NCBI GenBank assembly: GCA_900545075.1
Contig: UQXT01000004.1
Coordinates: 1 to 41,185, forward strand
Source of the DNA: an uncultured Collinsella sp.
GTDB lineage: Bacteria > Actinomycetota > Coriobacteriia > Coriobacteriales > Coriobacteriaceae
Direction: 5' to 3'
Length of the DNA stretch: 41,185 nucleotides
Each line of letters begins with the position of its first letter. Positions within the stretch are counted from its first letter, which is position 1. The notes beneath the pieces were generated by a model. It ran no database searches. It had not been told where the DNA came from and saw only the letters and a list, made by a program, of their open reading frames with translations. Both the position numbers and the translations under genes were made by a program. Shown in pieces: positions 23,699 through 31,519 of the stretch.

Positions 23699-23831
23699 GG
23701 TGCGGAGAAAGGAGGCTGGGTATTCGAACCCGAGAGGGCACGGGCGTTAAGCAAACGCGAAAGCGTTTGTAGCCCGTGGGCGAAAAGCCGCCAGGCTTTG
23801 AAGCCGGAGGGCATGCGCAGCATGCCCGGAC
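23699..23831 (+). repeat. tRNA-Ser-linked structured hairpin element
   Basis: A 133-bp insert with the same plan as the tRNA-Phe element. A reverse-complemented T arm (23715-23731; one mismatch to 23634-23650) is followed by hairpin A, CCC-GAGA-GGG (23729-23738); hairpin B, CACGGGC/GCCCGTG (23739-23745 with 23772-23778) enclosing CAAACGC-GAAA-GCGTTTG (23752-23769); hairpin C, AAAGCC-GCCA-GGCTTT (23784-23799); and hairpin D, GGGCATGC-GCA-GCATGCCC (23809-23827). The ends (GCTGGGTAT with ATCCCCAGC) can close the structure. The stems differ in sequence from the Phe element while pairing is kept; AAACGC-GNAA-GCGTTTG is nearly identical. Confidence 0.8.
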
Positions 23832-23852
23832 ATCCCCAGCTCTCCGCCAGTA
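23832..23852 (+). repeat. Direct repeat copy 2: tRNA-Ser 3' half remnant
   Basis: Identical to 23641-23661. It contains only the T-arm 3' strand, the acceptor strand and CCA; there is no complete tRNA here. Confidence 0.93.
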
Positions 23853-23865
23853 AGACTTTAAAGAA

Positions 23866-23889
23866 GGGTTCCGAAAGGGACCCTTTTTT
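23866..23889 (+). terminator. Second terminator in the tRNA-Ser array
   Basis: GGGTTCC-GAAA-GGGACCC (one wobble) with TTTTTT. It is a diverged copy of the terminator at 23675, with a GNRA loop. Confidence 0.85.
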
Positions 23890-23903
23890 AGTTGAACCAC
23901 GTT

Positions 23904-23921
23904 AGCTGGGGATTCGAACCC
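23904..23921 (-). repeat. Isolated reverse complement of the tRNA-Ser T arm
   Basis: 18 bases exactly complementary to tRNA-Ser 23633-23650. It lies 14 bases after the second terminator, the same spacing at which the hairpin elements begin. It looks like the start of a third, truncated unit, or a recombination scar. Confidence 0.8.
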
Positions 23922-23923
23922 TC

Positions 23924-23954
23924 AAAAAAAGGAGGCATCCTTTCGGACGCCTCC
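23924..23954 (-). terminator. Terminator of the D,D-carboxypeptidase gene
   Basis: On the minus strand, GGAGGCGTCC-GAAA-GGATGCCTCC (10 bp, one wobble) followed by seven T. Confidence 0.9.
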
Positions 23955-23981
23955 TTTCAGCGAGCGTATTGTTCTTCGACC

Positions 23982-25322
23982 CTACACCTCGGGTGCCTTG
24001 GCTACGGTTTCGCTTTCTGCCGTAAGCGGACGGTTTTCGATGCGACGACTCAGGCGGTCGAGCTTCACAAGAAGCCATTCAATGGGGTTCGGTCCCGAGC
24101 CTTCCTCGTCGGCAACCAAATCCGTGACAACGACCTTGATGCCGTCTTGTTTGAGTGCGAGGCTACCCACTTTGTCGCCTACATGTATCGTGCCCGAAAG
24201 GTCATCGTAGGCAACCTTTTCGGTCACCTCTCCAGCAAGCGAAAAGATGGTCGCCTGAGCTGCGGGATCGGCGAGTGTGGCGTCGATCGTCTTGTCCGTC
24301 CAGTCGGTCTGGCTTATGCGCGCGATGAGCGGATTGCCGTTGGCGGTCTTTTCTTGCGTGTTGGCGATTGCAACCGTCACCTTGTGGCCGTAGTACCAGT
24401 TGGCAAGGGTGGCAGTGTCGGCAAAGCGCTGGTCGTTGGTGCTGGAGTTCAAAACGACGGTATAGGTCTCGTCGCCATCGCGGTCGTAGGCTGCTGTAAA
24501 GCAGTAGCCGGCATCGTCGGTAGTGCCGGTCTTGCCGCCGATATTGCCGTCCTGCCCCAGCAGCTCGTTGTGCGTATCCATGGAATGTGAGTGGTCGGAG
24601 CCGTCGGCGCCCGTAACCTCAATCCAGGAATCATCGCTCGCCACGATCTCGCGGAACGTATCGCTCTTCATTGCTTCCTGCATCATCAGGGCCGCATCGT
24701 GCGCGGTCGAGTGCATGTTGCCGGCCCACTCATCAAAGTCCAGACCGTGCGGATTCTCAAAAAGCGTTCCCGTGCAGCCGAGCTCTTTAGCGCGCTCGTT
24801 CATGGCCTTGACAAACGTGGCCTCGGCATCTTTGGTCTTGGGGTCGATCTTTTTGCCCACATGCTCGGCAAGCACGATGGCGGCGTCATTGCCCGAGGGA
24901 ATCATCAGGCCGCGCAGGGCCTGTTCCACTGTGAGCTCGTCGCCTTTGAGCAGGCCGGCGGTCGAATTGCCCACGGTGGCGGCAGCGTTGCTCACCGTGA
25001 CCTTCTCATCCATCTTGCAGTTCTCGATGGTCAAGATTGCGGTCATGACCTTGGTAATTGAGGCGATCTTGACCTGCTCGTCGGCACTGCGGGCGTAATA
25101 GACGGAACCGTTCTTGCTCATGACGATGGCGTTGGTCGCATCGATATCGGGCAGATTATCAGCCGTGATGCCGCGGGCGTCGGCGGTCTTACCGCAAACG
25201 ATATCGGTCGTAAGCACCTGGGCATTGGCGATAGACGGCACGCCGGCAGCAAGGGCGACAGCGCAGGCAATGCCGGCGGTCAGTTGCGCGGAGCGCTTTA
25301 CAAGAGAACTAAGGGTCTTCAC
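23982..25322 (-). CDS. dacA: D-alanyl-D-alanine carboxypeptidase (PBP5-type, peptidase S11)
   Basis: A 446-residue exported serine D,D-carboxypeptidase that trims the terminal D-Ala from peptidoglycan pentapeptides. A signal peptide is evident (VKTLSSLVKRSAQLTAGIAC, then AVALAAGVPSIANAQ). The three active-site motifs are intact: SITK at 88-91, SGN at 143-145 and KTGT at 264-267. A C-terminal beta domain follows, and then a segment with WLLVKLDRLSRRIENR that may be an amphipathic membrane anchor. GTG 25322 is chosen because it gives a normal signal peptide; the frame is open 80 residues further but with non-coding character. A -10 (TATACT on the minus strand, 25367-25362) lies upstream. It is divergent from a VanRS-like pair. 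Confidence 0.93.
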   Translation of the reverse strand: MKTLSSLVKRSAQLTAGIACAVALAAGVPSIANAQVLTTDIVCGKTADARGITADNLPDIDATNAIVMSKNGSVYYARSADEQVKIASITKVMTAILTIENCKMDEKVTVSNAAATVGNSTAGLLKGDELTVEQALRGLMIPSGNDAAIVLAEHVGKKIDPKTKDAEATFVKAMNERAKELGCTGTLFENPHGLDFDEWAGNMHSTAHDAALMMQEAMKSDTFREIVASDDSWIEVTGADGSDHSHSMDTHNELLGQDGNIGGKTGTTDDAGYCFTAAYDRDGDETYTVVLNSSTNDQRFADTATLANWYYGHKVTVAIANTQEKTANGNPLIARISQTDWTDKTIDATLADPAAQATIFSLAGEVTEKVAYDDLSGTIHVGDKVGSLALKQDGIKVVVTDLVADEEGSGPNPIEWLLVKLDRLSRRIENRPLTAESETVAKAPEV

Positions 25323-25361
25323 AGATTTCGCTTTCGACGGGACGGTTTCTTTAGAGTTCAA

Positions 25362-25367
25362 AGTATA
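25362..25367 (-). promoter_or_regulatory. -10 element for dacA
   Basis: TATACT on the minus strand, 40 bases before the GTG. No convincing -35 at ideal spacing is seen (CTGATT is 18 bases away). Confidence 0.4.
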
Positions 25368-25521
25368 TCGTTTACCGGTGCGGACAATCAGCACGCGGGC
25401 GTGCGCGGCCCATGTCTGCGCCCGAACGGACACATAGGTGCTTAAGGTCGACTTAATCGCCCACGCTTGTTGTGTGTGGCGCGCGCTGCCTCGGGCATAA
25501 TGGAGCGCGAGAGGAGCACGC

Positions 25522-26217
25522 ATGAACGAGCGCATTTTGGTAGTCGATGACGAGAAGGCCATCGCCGACCTGGTCGGTATCTACCTTACAAAAGAGGGCT
25601 TTGATGTTCAGATCGCCTATAGCGGAGCAGATGCTGCCAAGGCGATTTTAGAGCAGGAGTTCGATCTGGCGCTGCTGGACGTTATGCTGCCCGATATCGA
25701 CGGCTTTGAGCTACTGCGCACCATCCGCGCTAGCCATACCTATCCCGTTATTATGCTGACGGCGCGCGATGCCCAACATGACAAGATCGAGGGTCTCTCG
25801 CTGGGTGCAGACGATTACGTGGTCAAGCCGTTCCGTCCGCTGGAGCTCATTGCGCGCGTTCATGCTCAGCTCCGTCGTTACACTAGCTACGGTAGCCGCG
25901 CACAGGCGGTGGAGTCGCCGACCATCCAGCTCGACGGCCTCGAGATCAACCGCGATGCTCGTTGTGTGACGGTGGACGGTGCACCGGTGCGTCTCACGCC
26001 CATCGAGTATTCCATCTTGCTGTATCTGGTCGAGCATCGTGGCAGCGTGGTGGCCGTGGGGGACCTGTTCCGCGCGGTGTGGAACGAGGACTTTATGCCC
26101 GGCTCCAACAATACGGTGATGGTACACATTCGCCACTTGCGCGAAAAGATCGGCGATGACGCACAAAAGCCGCGCTTTATCAAAAACGTCTGGGGCGTCG
26201 GTTACATAATCGAATAA
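25522..26217 (+). CDS. VanR-like response regulator (OmpR/PhoB family)
   Basis: A 231-residue DNA-binding response regulator. Receiver domain: acidic pocket VDDEK, phospho-acceptor Asp53 in LLDVMLPDIDG, Thr in LTAR and Lys in VVKPF. The C-terminal winged helix ends HIRHLREKIGDDAQ, then KNVWGVGYIIE. It pairs with the histidine kinase 25 bases downstream, whose dimerisation domain is VanS-like. ATG 25522 has GAGAGGAGC upstream. Target genes may include the divergent dacA (inference from position). Confidence 0.92.
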   Translation: MNERILVVDDEKAIADLVGIYLTKEGFDVQIAYSGADAAKAILEQEFDLALLDVMLPDIDGFELLRTIRASHTYPVIMLTARDAQHDKIEGLSLGADDYVVKPFRPLELIARVHAQLRRYTSYGSRAQAVESPTIQLDGLEINRDARCVTVDGAPVRLTPIEYSILLYLVEHRGSVVAVGDLFRAVWNEDFMPGSNNTVMVHIRHLREKIGDDAQKPRFIKNVWGVGYIIE

Positions 26218-26242
26218 CGCCTTTGATGGTGGGGAAGTGGAT

Positions 26243-27481
26243 ATGACAAAAGACGATAGGCGGGTATTCGAGGTGCCCGATCGACTCTTTGAATACATAA
26301 GGGCGGTCGTCGACAACCGCGCACTTGCGACGGTGCTGCTCTTTTTGCTGAGTCTGCTACTCATTGGCATTGACAATATCGTTGGCATCCTGGCAGTTCT
26401 GCTCATTGGCTTCTTGCTGATCGATCGATTCGAAATCGTCCGCCGCTGCGTGGTAATCGGCGGTGCCGCGTGGACAATTACGCTGGCGATCGGGGCCATG
26501 GCGCTTGGCGGTATTGGAGAGCCCGTGTTCTTTGATGCCGCCTTTGTGTTCAACATGCTCGGCTTTGTGCTGTCGCTCGCCGTGTGTGTCCTGTTCTTTT
26601 GCGGGCGTGCCCTGTATTACCAGGGTTGTGAGCAAGGCGAGCAGCATGCCGACCGCGTGATCGCCGCTCGTATTCAGGACCGTCTGATCGATAACCCCGA
26701 CACGTGGGATACCATCGACGGCGACTTTCTCGAGGTCGAGGGCGCGCTTAACCGGGCGCGCGATTGTGAGCGCAAGGTTCAACAAGCCCTGCGCGACGAA
26801 TCGCATCGCAAAGATGACCTGGTTACGTACCTGGCGCACGACCTGCGTACGCCGCTCGCCAGCGTGGTGGGCTATCTTTCGCTCTTGCAGGAGGCTCCCG
26901 ATTTGCCGCTTGAGCAGCGTGCACGCTTTACGGGTGTGGCGCTCGACAAGGCCCATCGGCTCGACGCGCTCATCGAGGAGTTCTTCGACATCACGCGTTT
27001 CGATTTCCACGATATCGTGCTTACCCGCGCCTACGTCGATTTGGGACTATTGCTGGCGCAGGTGGCCGACGAGTTCTATCCCATTCTCAACGAACAGCAC
27101 AAGGAAGCCAAGGTTGATATCTGCGAGGACCTGACGGTGCTCGTGGACGGCGACAAGATGGCTCGCGTATTCAACAACATCATGAAAAACGCCGTTGCCT
27201 ATAGCTATGAAGGCTCGACTATCACGATCGAGGCCAGGCGTTTGGGTGACGGTGGCGTACGCGTGCGATTTGTGAACCAGGGCGATCCGATCCCTGAGCC
27301 AAAGCTTAAGGTGATCTTTGAGAAGTTCTATCGCCTGGATGCAGCGCGTGCGACCAATCGCGGCGGTGCTGGGCTGGGCCTCGCCATCGCCAAGGAGATT
27401 GTTGGGGCACATGGCGGTGCCATCGCGTGCGAATCGACGCCCGAGCATACCGTCTTTACCATCGAGCTGCCCGCCGCGTAG
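26243..27481 (+). CDS. VanS-like sensor histidine kinase
   Basis: A 412-residue membrane sensor kinase. Two pairs of hydrophobic segments (about 28-60 and 70-125) leave almost no extracellular domain. The phospho-acceptor His199 lies in VTYLAHDLRTPLASVVGYLS, which, with LDKAHRLDALIEEFFDITRF, strongly resembles VanS-type kinases. The ATPase domain has the N box (FNNIMKNAVAYS), G1 (VRFVNQGDPI), F box (FEKFYRLD) and G2 (GGAGLGLAIAKEIV). ATG 26243 follows GGGGAAGTGG; GTG 26237 is an alternative. The small sensor loop suggests detection of a membrane or cell-wall signal. Confidence 0.9.
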   Translation: MTKDDRRVFEVPDRLFEYIRAVVDNRALATVLLFLLSLLLIGIDNIVGILAVLLIGFLLIDRFEIVRRCVVIGGAAWTITLAIGAMALGGIGEPVFFDAAFVFNMLGFVLSLAVCVLFFCGRALYYQGCEQGEQHADRVIAARIQDRLIDNPDTWDTIDGDFLEVEGALNRARDCERKVQQALRDESHRKDDLVTYLAHDLRTPLASVVGYLSLLQEAPDLPLEQRARFTGVALDKAHRLDALIEEFFDITRFDFHDIVLTRAYVDLGLLLAQVADEFYPILNEQHKEAKVDICEDLTVLVDGDKMARVFNNIMKNAVAYSYEGSTITIEARRLGDGGVRVRFVNQGDPIPEPKLKVIFEKFYRLDAARATNRGGAGLGLAIAKEIVGAHGGAIACESTPEHTVFTIELPAA

Positions 27482-27584
27482 CGTAGGCGCCTTTACAAAC
27501 ACCTGACAATGCGCTCACGTGCGTATGAGTCGCGATTTCTACTATCGATACTGCTGGATTGATATCGATGTGGAGGTATGCGGT

Positions 27585-28460
27585 ATGACGGCTGCTGCGG
27601 TTATGGAGCCCACGGAGCTCGAGGAGCTAATGGAGGCGCAAGCCGAGGCTGCGCACGAGCGCGAAGTCGGGGATGCGACTCGCCCCACGGCGCAGGATCT
27701 TGCCGCCTCGCCGACACGCATCGACGTCGAGGGCCTCGACCTGTTCTATGGCGACCATCACGCGCTCAAGGACGTGTCCATCAAGATCCGCGACAAGCAG
27801 ATTACCTCGTTTATCGGTCCTTCGGGCTGCGGCAAGTCAACGCTGCTGCGTTGCTTTAACCGCATGAACGACGGCATCAAGGACTGCCGCATCGAGGGCA
27901 AGATCGCGCTCGACGGCCAGGATATCCTGGGCGACTACGACATCTGCCGCCTGCGTCAGCGTGTGGGCATGGTGTTCCAGCGCCCTAACCCGTTTCCCAT
28001 GAGCATCTACGACAACGTCGCGTATGGCCCGCGCGGCATGGGTGTGCGCGACCGCGCCGTGCTGGATGAGCTGGTCGAGGACTCTCTTCGTCGCGCTGCG
28101 CTATGGGACGAGGTCAAGGACAAACTCAAGGAGTCGGGGCTGGGCCTTTCGGGCGGGCAGCAGCAGCGCCTGTGCATCGCCCGCGCGCTTGCCGTGCAAC
28201 CCGATATTCTTCTGATGGACGAGCCCACGAGCGCTCTCGATCCCGTGTCGACGCTGGTGGTTGAGCAGCTGGCCTGCGAGCTCAAAGAGACCTGCACGCT
28301 CGTGGTCGTTACGCACAATATGCAGCAGGCGGCGCGTATCTCCGATTCGGTCGCATTCTTTTTGCTGGGTGAGCTGGTGGAGCACGCGCCCACCGCGCAA
28401 CTCTTCAAGAATCCGACCGATCCGCGCACGGCGGATTATTTGACGGGGCGTTTTGGCTGA
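27585..28460 (+). CDS. pstB: Phosphate ABC transporter ATPase PstB (no PstSCA alongside)
   Basis: A 291-residue ABC ATPase of the phosphate import family. About 45 extra acidic residues precede the ABC domain. Walker A GPSGCGKST is at 78-86. NPFPMSIYDNVAYGPR is the PstB hallmark. The signature LSGGQQQR, Walker B ILLMDEPTSALDP and the switch His in VVTHN follow. ATG 27585 has GGAGG 9 bases upstream; the frame is open to 27519. No permease or binding-protein gene lies beside it, so it must work with PstSCA encoded elsewhere. It is followed by a PhoPR-like pair, consistent with phosphate control. Confidence 0.92.
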   Translation: MTAAAVMEPTELEELMEAQAEAAHEREVGDATRPTAQDLAASPTRIDVEGLDLFYGDHHALKDVSIKIRDKQITSFIGPSGCGKSTLLRCFNRMNDGIKDCRIEGKIALDGQDILGDYDICRLRQRVGMVFQRPNPFPMSIYDNVAYGPRGMGVRDRAVLDELVEDSLRRAALWDEVKDKLKESGLGLSGGQQQRLCIARALAVQPDILLMDEPTSALDPVSTLVVEQLACELKETCTLVVVTHNMQQAARISDSVAFFLLGELVEHAPTAQLFKNPTDPRTADYLTGRFG

Positions 28461-28470
28461 TACCATCTAG

Positions 28471-28484
28471 TAAAGGTACCTTTA
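28471..28484. promoter_or_regulatory. Perfect 14-bp palindrome upstream of the PhoP-like gene
   Basis: TAAAGGTACCTTTA lies between pstB and the response regulator, 41 bases before ATG 28525. It is a possible operator; the regulator is unknown. Confidence 0.4.
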
Positions 28485-28524
28485 GGGTTAAGATGCGGTC
28501 ATGCCGGCCGCAAAGGGGTTCAAC

Positions 28525-29253
28525 ATGATCTATTACGTCGAGGACGATGACAACATCAGGGATTTGACGGTCTATGCGCTGCGCAAGCAGGGAATCGAGG
28601 CCGAGGGCTTTTCGTGCGATGGCGAGTTTAAGGCCGCCGTGGCGCGACGGGTACCCGATGCTGTTCTGCTCGACATCATGCTGCCCGATACCGATGGTTT
28701 GGCAATTATGCGTCGCCTGCGCGCCGACCGCCTGACGGCGACGGTGCCCATCATGATGCTCACTGCCAAGGATACCGAGCTCGATAAGGTGATGGCGCTC
28801 GATGGCGGTGCCGACGATTATCTGACCAAGCCGTTCTCGCTCATGGAGCTTGCCAGCCGTTGCCGTGCGCTGCTGCGCCGCGGCGGTATGGTCAAACAGG
28901 CGAGCGATGTGCTCAGCGTGGGCGATATCGTGCTTTCGCCCAGCCATCGCGAGGTGACCGTTGCCGGCGAGCCGCTCAAACTCACCTTGCGCGAGTTCGA
29001 TTTGCTCGAATATCTTATGCGCAAGCCCGGCGTGGTCTTTACTCGCGAGTCGCTGCTGCAGAGCGTGTGGGGCTGGGATTTCGATGGTGGCTCGCGTACC
29101 GTCGACGTTCACGTGCAGACGCTTCGCCAAAAGCTCGGCGAGCGTGCCAGCGCTATCGAGACGGTGCGCGGCGTGGGTTATCGTCTGGCCGAGCCTTCCG
29201 CCGGTGGCGATGTCGAAGATGCCGGCATTGCGGACGCCGCAACGGAGGAGTAA
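28525..29253 (+). CDS. PhoP/PhoB-like response regulator
   Basis: A 242-residue OmpR-family regulator. Receiver domain: EDD pocket, Asp50 in LLDIMLPDTDG, LTAK and LTKPF. The C-terminal winged helix has REFDLLEYLMRKPGVVFTRE and RTVDVHVQTLRQKLGE, typical of PhoB/PhoP. ATG 28525 has AAGGGG seven bases upstream; ATG 28501 would add 8 residues. It ends in an acidic, alanine-rich tail. It sits after pstB and 3 bases before its kinase, which fits a phosphate-starvation system (inference). Confidence 0.9.
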   Translation: MIYYVEDDDNIRDLTVYALRKQGIEAEGFSCDGEFKAAVARRVPDAVLLDIMLPDTDGLAIMRRLRADRLTATVPIMMLTAKDTELDKVMALDGGADDYLTKPFSLMELASRCRALLRRGGMVKQASDVLSVGDIVLSPSHREVTVAGEPLKLTLREFDLLEYLMRKPGVVFTRESLLQSVWGWDFDGGSRTVDVHVQTLRQKLGERASAIETVRGVGYRLAEPSAGGDVEDAGIADAATEE

Positions 29254-29256
29254 TCC

Positions 29257-30681
29257 GTGGTCTTCGCCCCTCAGGGAAAACACACGCTCTCGCATCGCGT
29301 GTTTGCGACGATATTTGTCTGCGCTATGTCCGTCATTTTGGCGTTTACGGTGCTGGGGGCATTCTTTGTGCAAAACACCTTGGCAGATGCCACGAGTGCC
29401 AATCTTTCGCAAGAAACCGAGCTTATTGCCGCCGCCTTAAACGAGCAGAAGGAACCCATCGCATTCTTGCGAAGCCTCGATCGCGAGGACCTTCGTATCA
29501 CGCTGATCAACAGGGATGGATCGGTCGCCTATGACAACGAGGCGTCTCCTTCCACGTTGCCCAACCATGGCGATCGCCCCGAGGTCATTGAGGCCCTTGA
29601 GAGCGGTTCGGGCTCCGCGGAGCGCTCGAGCACTACGCTCGACGAGATTATGCTATATCGCGCCGTCGCCCTTGATAACGGTCAGGTTGTTCGTTTGGCA
29701 CAGGCCCAGCCTGGCGTCGCGGCGATTTTGCTTTCGCTGGTGGCGCCGATGCTGCTTATCGCAGCGGCGGGCGCGGTGCTCTCGTTTTTCCTTGCGCGCC
29801 GCGAATCCCGTGCCATCATTGCGCCGCTGCAGGAGGTCGATTTGGACCACCCGCGCCGTAGCTATGAACATGCCTACACCGAGATGGTTCCCATGCTCGA
29901 GCGCATTGAGTCGCAGCGCCAGGAGCTTAAACGCCAGATGGCTGTGCTGGCCGATAACGACCGCATGCGTCGCGAGTTTACGGCCAATATCACTCATGAG
30001 CTCAAGACCCCGCTTACCGCGATTTCGGGCTACGCCGAGCTTATTGCAAGCGGCATGGTTGAAGGCGAGGACGACCTGCGCAACTTTGGCGGCCGCATCT
30101 ACCGCGAGGCGGGACGCCTGGCAGCGCTCGTCAACGACATCCTCACGCTTTCCAACTTGGATGAGGCGGAGCGAGCATCCGAGGGCGAGGCGGTGCCTAT
30201 TGGGTCCACGGAGCCCATCGAGCTATCTCGCGCCATTTTGACGGTGGAACAGCGTCTTGAGCAGGTTGCCCGGCAGTCGAATGTGACCATTGGGCACGAG
30301 ACGAAGCCCGTGGTGATCGAAGGCGTATCGCGTCTGATCGACGAGCTGATCTATAACCTGGCAAGCAACGCCATTCGCTACAACCGATCTGGCGGTACGG
30401 TCATGCTGCGTTGTGGAACCCACGACGACGGGCGCCCGTATCTGTCGGTTGCCGATACGGGCATTGGCATTGCGCCCGAGGAGCAGGGTAAAGTGTTCGA
30501 ACGTTTTTACCGCGTGGACAAGAGTCGTTCTAAGGCGCGTGGCGGAACAGGCCTGGGCTTGGCGATCGTCAAGCACGCCGCTCTGTACCATCACGCCGCG
30601 ATTGACCTGTCGAGTGAACCGGGCGTGGGGACCACCGTTACGGTAACGTTTCCCGTGCAACAAGAGGGACCGTTCGCGTAG
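29257..30681 (+). CDS. PhoR-like sensor histidine kinase
   Basis: A 474-residue sensor kinase. TM1 is about 17-38 and TM2 about 155-180, flanking an external sensor of about 115 residues (QETELIAAALNEQ, EDLRITLINRDGSVAYDNEA), typical of PhoR/WalK-like kinases. His247 lies in FTANITHELKTPLTAISGYA. ATPase boxes: NLASNAIRYN, VADTGIGI, FERFYRVDKSRS and GGTGLGLAIVKH. The start is GTG 29257. It is translated with the preceding regulator. Confidence 0.92.
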   Translation: MVFAPQGKHTLSHRVFATIFVCAMSVILAFTVLGAFFVQNTLADATSANLSQETELIAAALNEQKEPIAFLRSLDREDLRITLINRDGSVAYDNEASPSTLPNHGDRPEVIEALESGSGSAERSSTTLDEIMLYRAVALDNGQVVRLAQAQPGVAAILLSLVAPMLLIAAAGAVLSFFLARRESRAIIAPLQEVDLDHPRRSYEHAYTEMVPMLERIESQRQELKRQMAVLADNDRMRREFTANITHELKTPLTAISGYAELIASGMVEGEDDLRNFGGRIYREAGRLAALVNDILTLSNLDEAERASEGEAVPIGSTEPIELSRAILTVEQRLEQVARQSNVTIGHETKPVVIEGVSRLIDELIYNLASNAIRYNRSGGTVMLRCGTHDDGRPYLSVADTGIGIAPEEQGKVFERFYRVDKSRSKARGGTGLGLAIVKHAALYHHAAIDLSSEPGVGTTVTVTFPVQQEGPFA

Positions 30682-30859
30682 CGATATGGCAAAAACCGAG
30701 GATTAGACGATTTACCCGCGCCTCCGCTGCCGCGTTAGTCGTTGCGCAACTTACACACGGACGCTGTATCTTATGTATAGAGTTCGGACATGGCAGAAAG
30801 ATACGATATTATACGAGCAGTTTTGTCGATACGAACTAGGGAAATGAAAGGCAAACTGC

Positions 30860-31516
30860 ATGACCCTTCTTGAACTGTTCCAGCTGCTTAAAAAGCACCT
30901 CAAGCTGGTCATTGCCCTTCCGGTGGTCTGCGCGATCGCCATGGGCGTCGTCTCCTTCGCCATGATGGACAACACCTACACCGCCACGACGAGCATGTAC
31001 ATTCTCGCCAAAACCGATGGCGGCCAGACGAGCTACTATAACGACCTGTCCGCAAGCCAGATGCTCTCCAACGACATCGCCACCCTGCTCGATAGCGATA
31101 GCGTTAAGAGCGGTGCCGCCAAGGAGCTGGGCCTTTCCAGCCTGGACGACTATAAGGTGAGTGTTACGAGCGAGACCACGACCCGCGTCATCTCGCTGTC
31201 TGTGACCGGTGCCAGCCCCGATGGCGCCGCCGCCGTCGCTAACGCCATGGCCAACTCGGTTTCTACCGTCGCCCAGGACGTCGACGCCGCCCAGGCCGTC
31301 AACGTCATCGACAAGGCAAAGGTCCCCACCCAGCCCAGCGGCCCCAACCGCAAGCTCTACATTGCAGTTGCCGCTCTGGCCGGCCTGTTTGTCGCCGTCG
31401 CGATTGTTGTGCTGCTCGACATGCTCAACACGCGTGTCCGTTCTGTCGATGACGCCGTCGAGCTGCTCGGCGTGCCCGTCATCGGCCGTTTCCCCGTTGT
31501 GAAGGGCGGTAAGTAA
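30860..31516 (+). CDS. Wzz/YveK-like polysaccharide chain-length modulator
   Basis: A 218-residue membrane protein. TM1 lies at about 17-38 and TM2 at about 168-192. Between them is an external domain with YTATTSMYILAK and ARP-like KVPTQPSGPNRK just before TM2. Such Wzd/CapA/YveK proteins activate the cytoplasmic BY-kinase encoded next and control capsule or exopolysaccharide chain length. ATG 30860 is preceded by AGGGAAATGAAAGGC. The 178-bp upstream gap contains AT-rich -10-like stretches (TATCTT, TATTATA). Confidence 0.92.
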   Translation: MTLLELFQLLKKHLKLVIALPVVCAIAMGVVSFAMMDNTYTATTSMYILAKTDGGQTSYYNDLSASQMLSNDIATLLDSDSVKSGAAKELGLSSLDDYKVSVTSETTTRVISLSVTGASPDGAAAVANAMANSVSTVAQDVDAAQAVNVIDKAKVPTQPSGPNRKLYIAVAALAGLFVAVAIVVLLDMLNTRVRSVDDAVELLGVPVIGRFPVVKGGK

Positions 31517-31519
31517 TCC

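Noticed and set aside
23525..23905. Frames on both strands across the tRNA-Ser array
   Set aside because: They read through the tRNA, two terminators and a hairpin cassette; the similar peptides merely reflect the duplicated tRNA end.
25442..25456. TTAAG-N5-CTTAA as a VanR-type operator
   Set aside because: Arms are only 5 bp, AT-rich and single-copy, too weak to claim as a site.
25321..25562. 80-residue N-terminal extension of dacA
   Set aside because: It would bury the signal peptide and overlap the divergent response-regulator start; GTG 25322 gives a normal exported protein.
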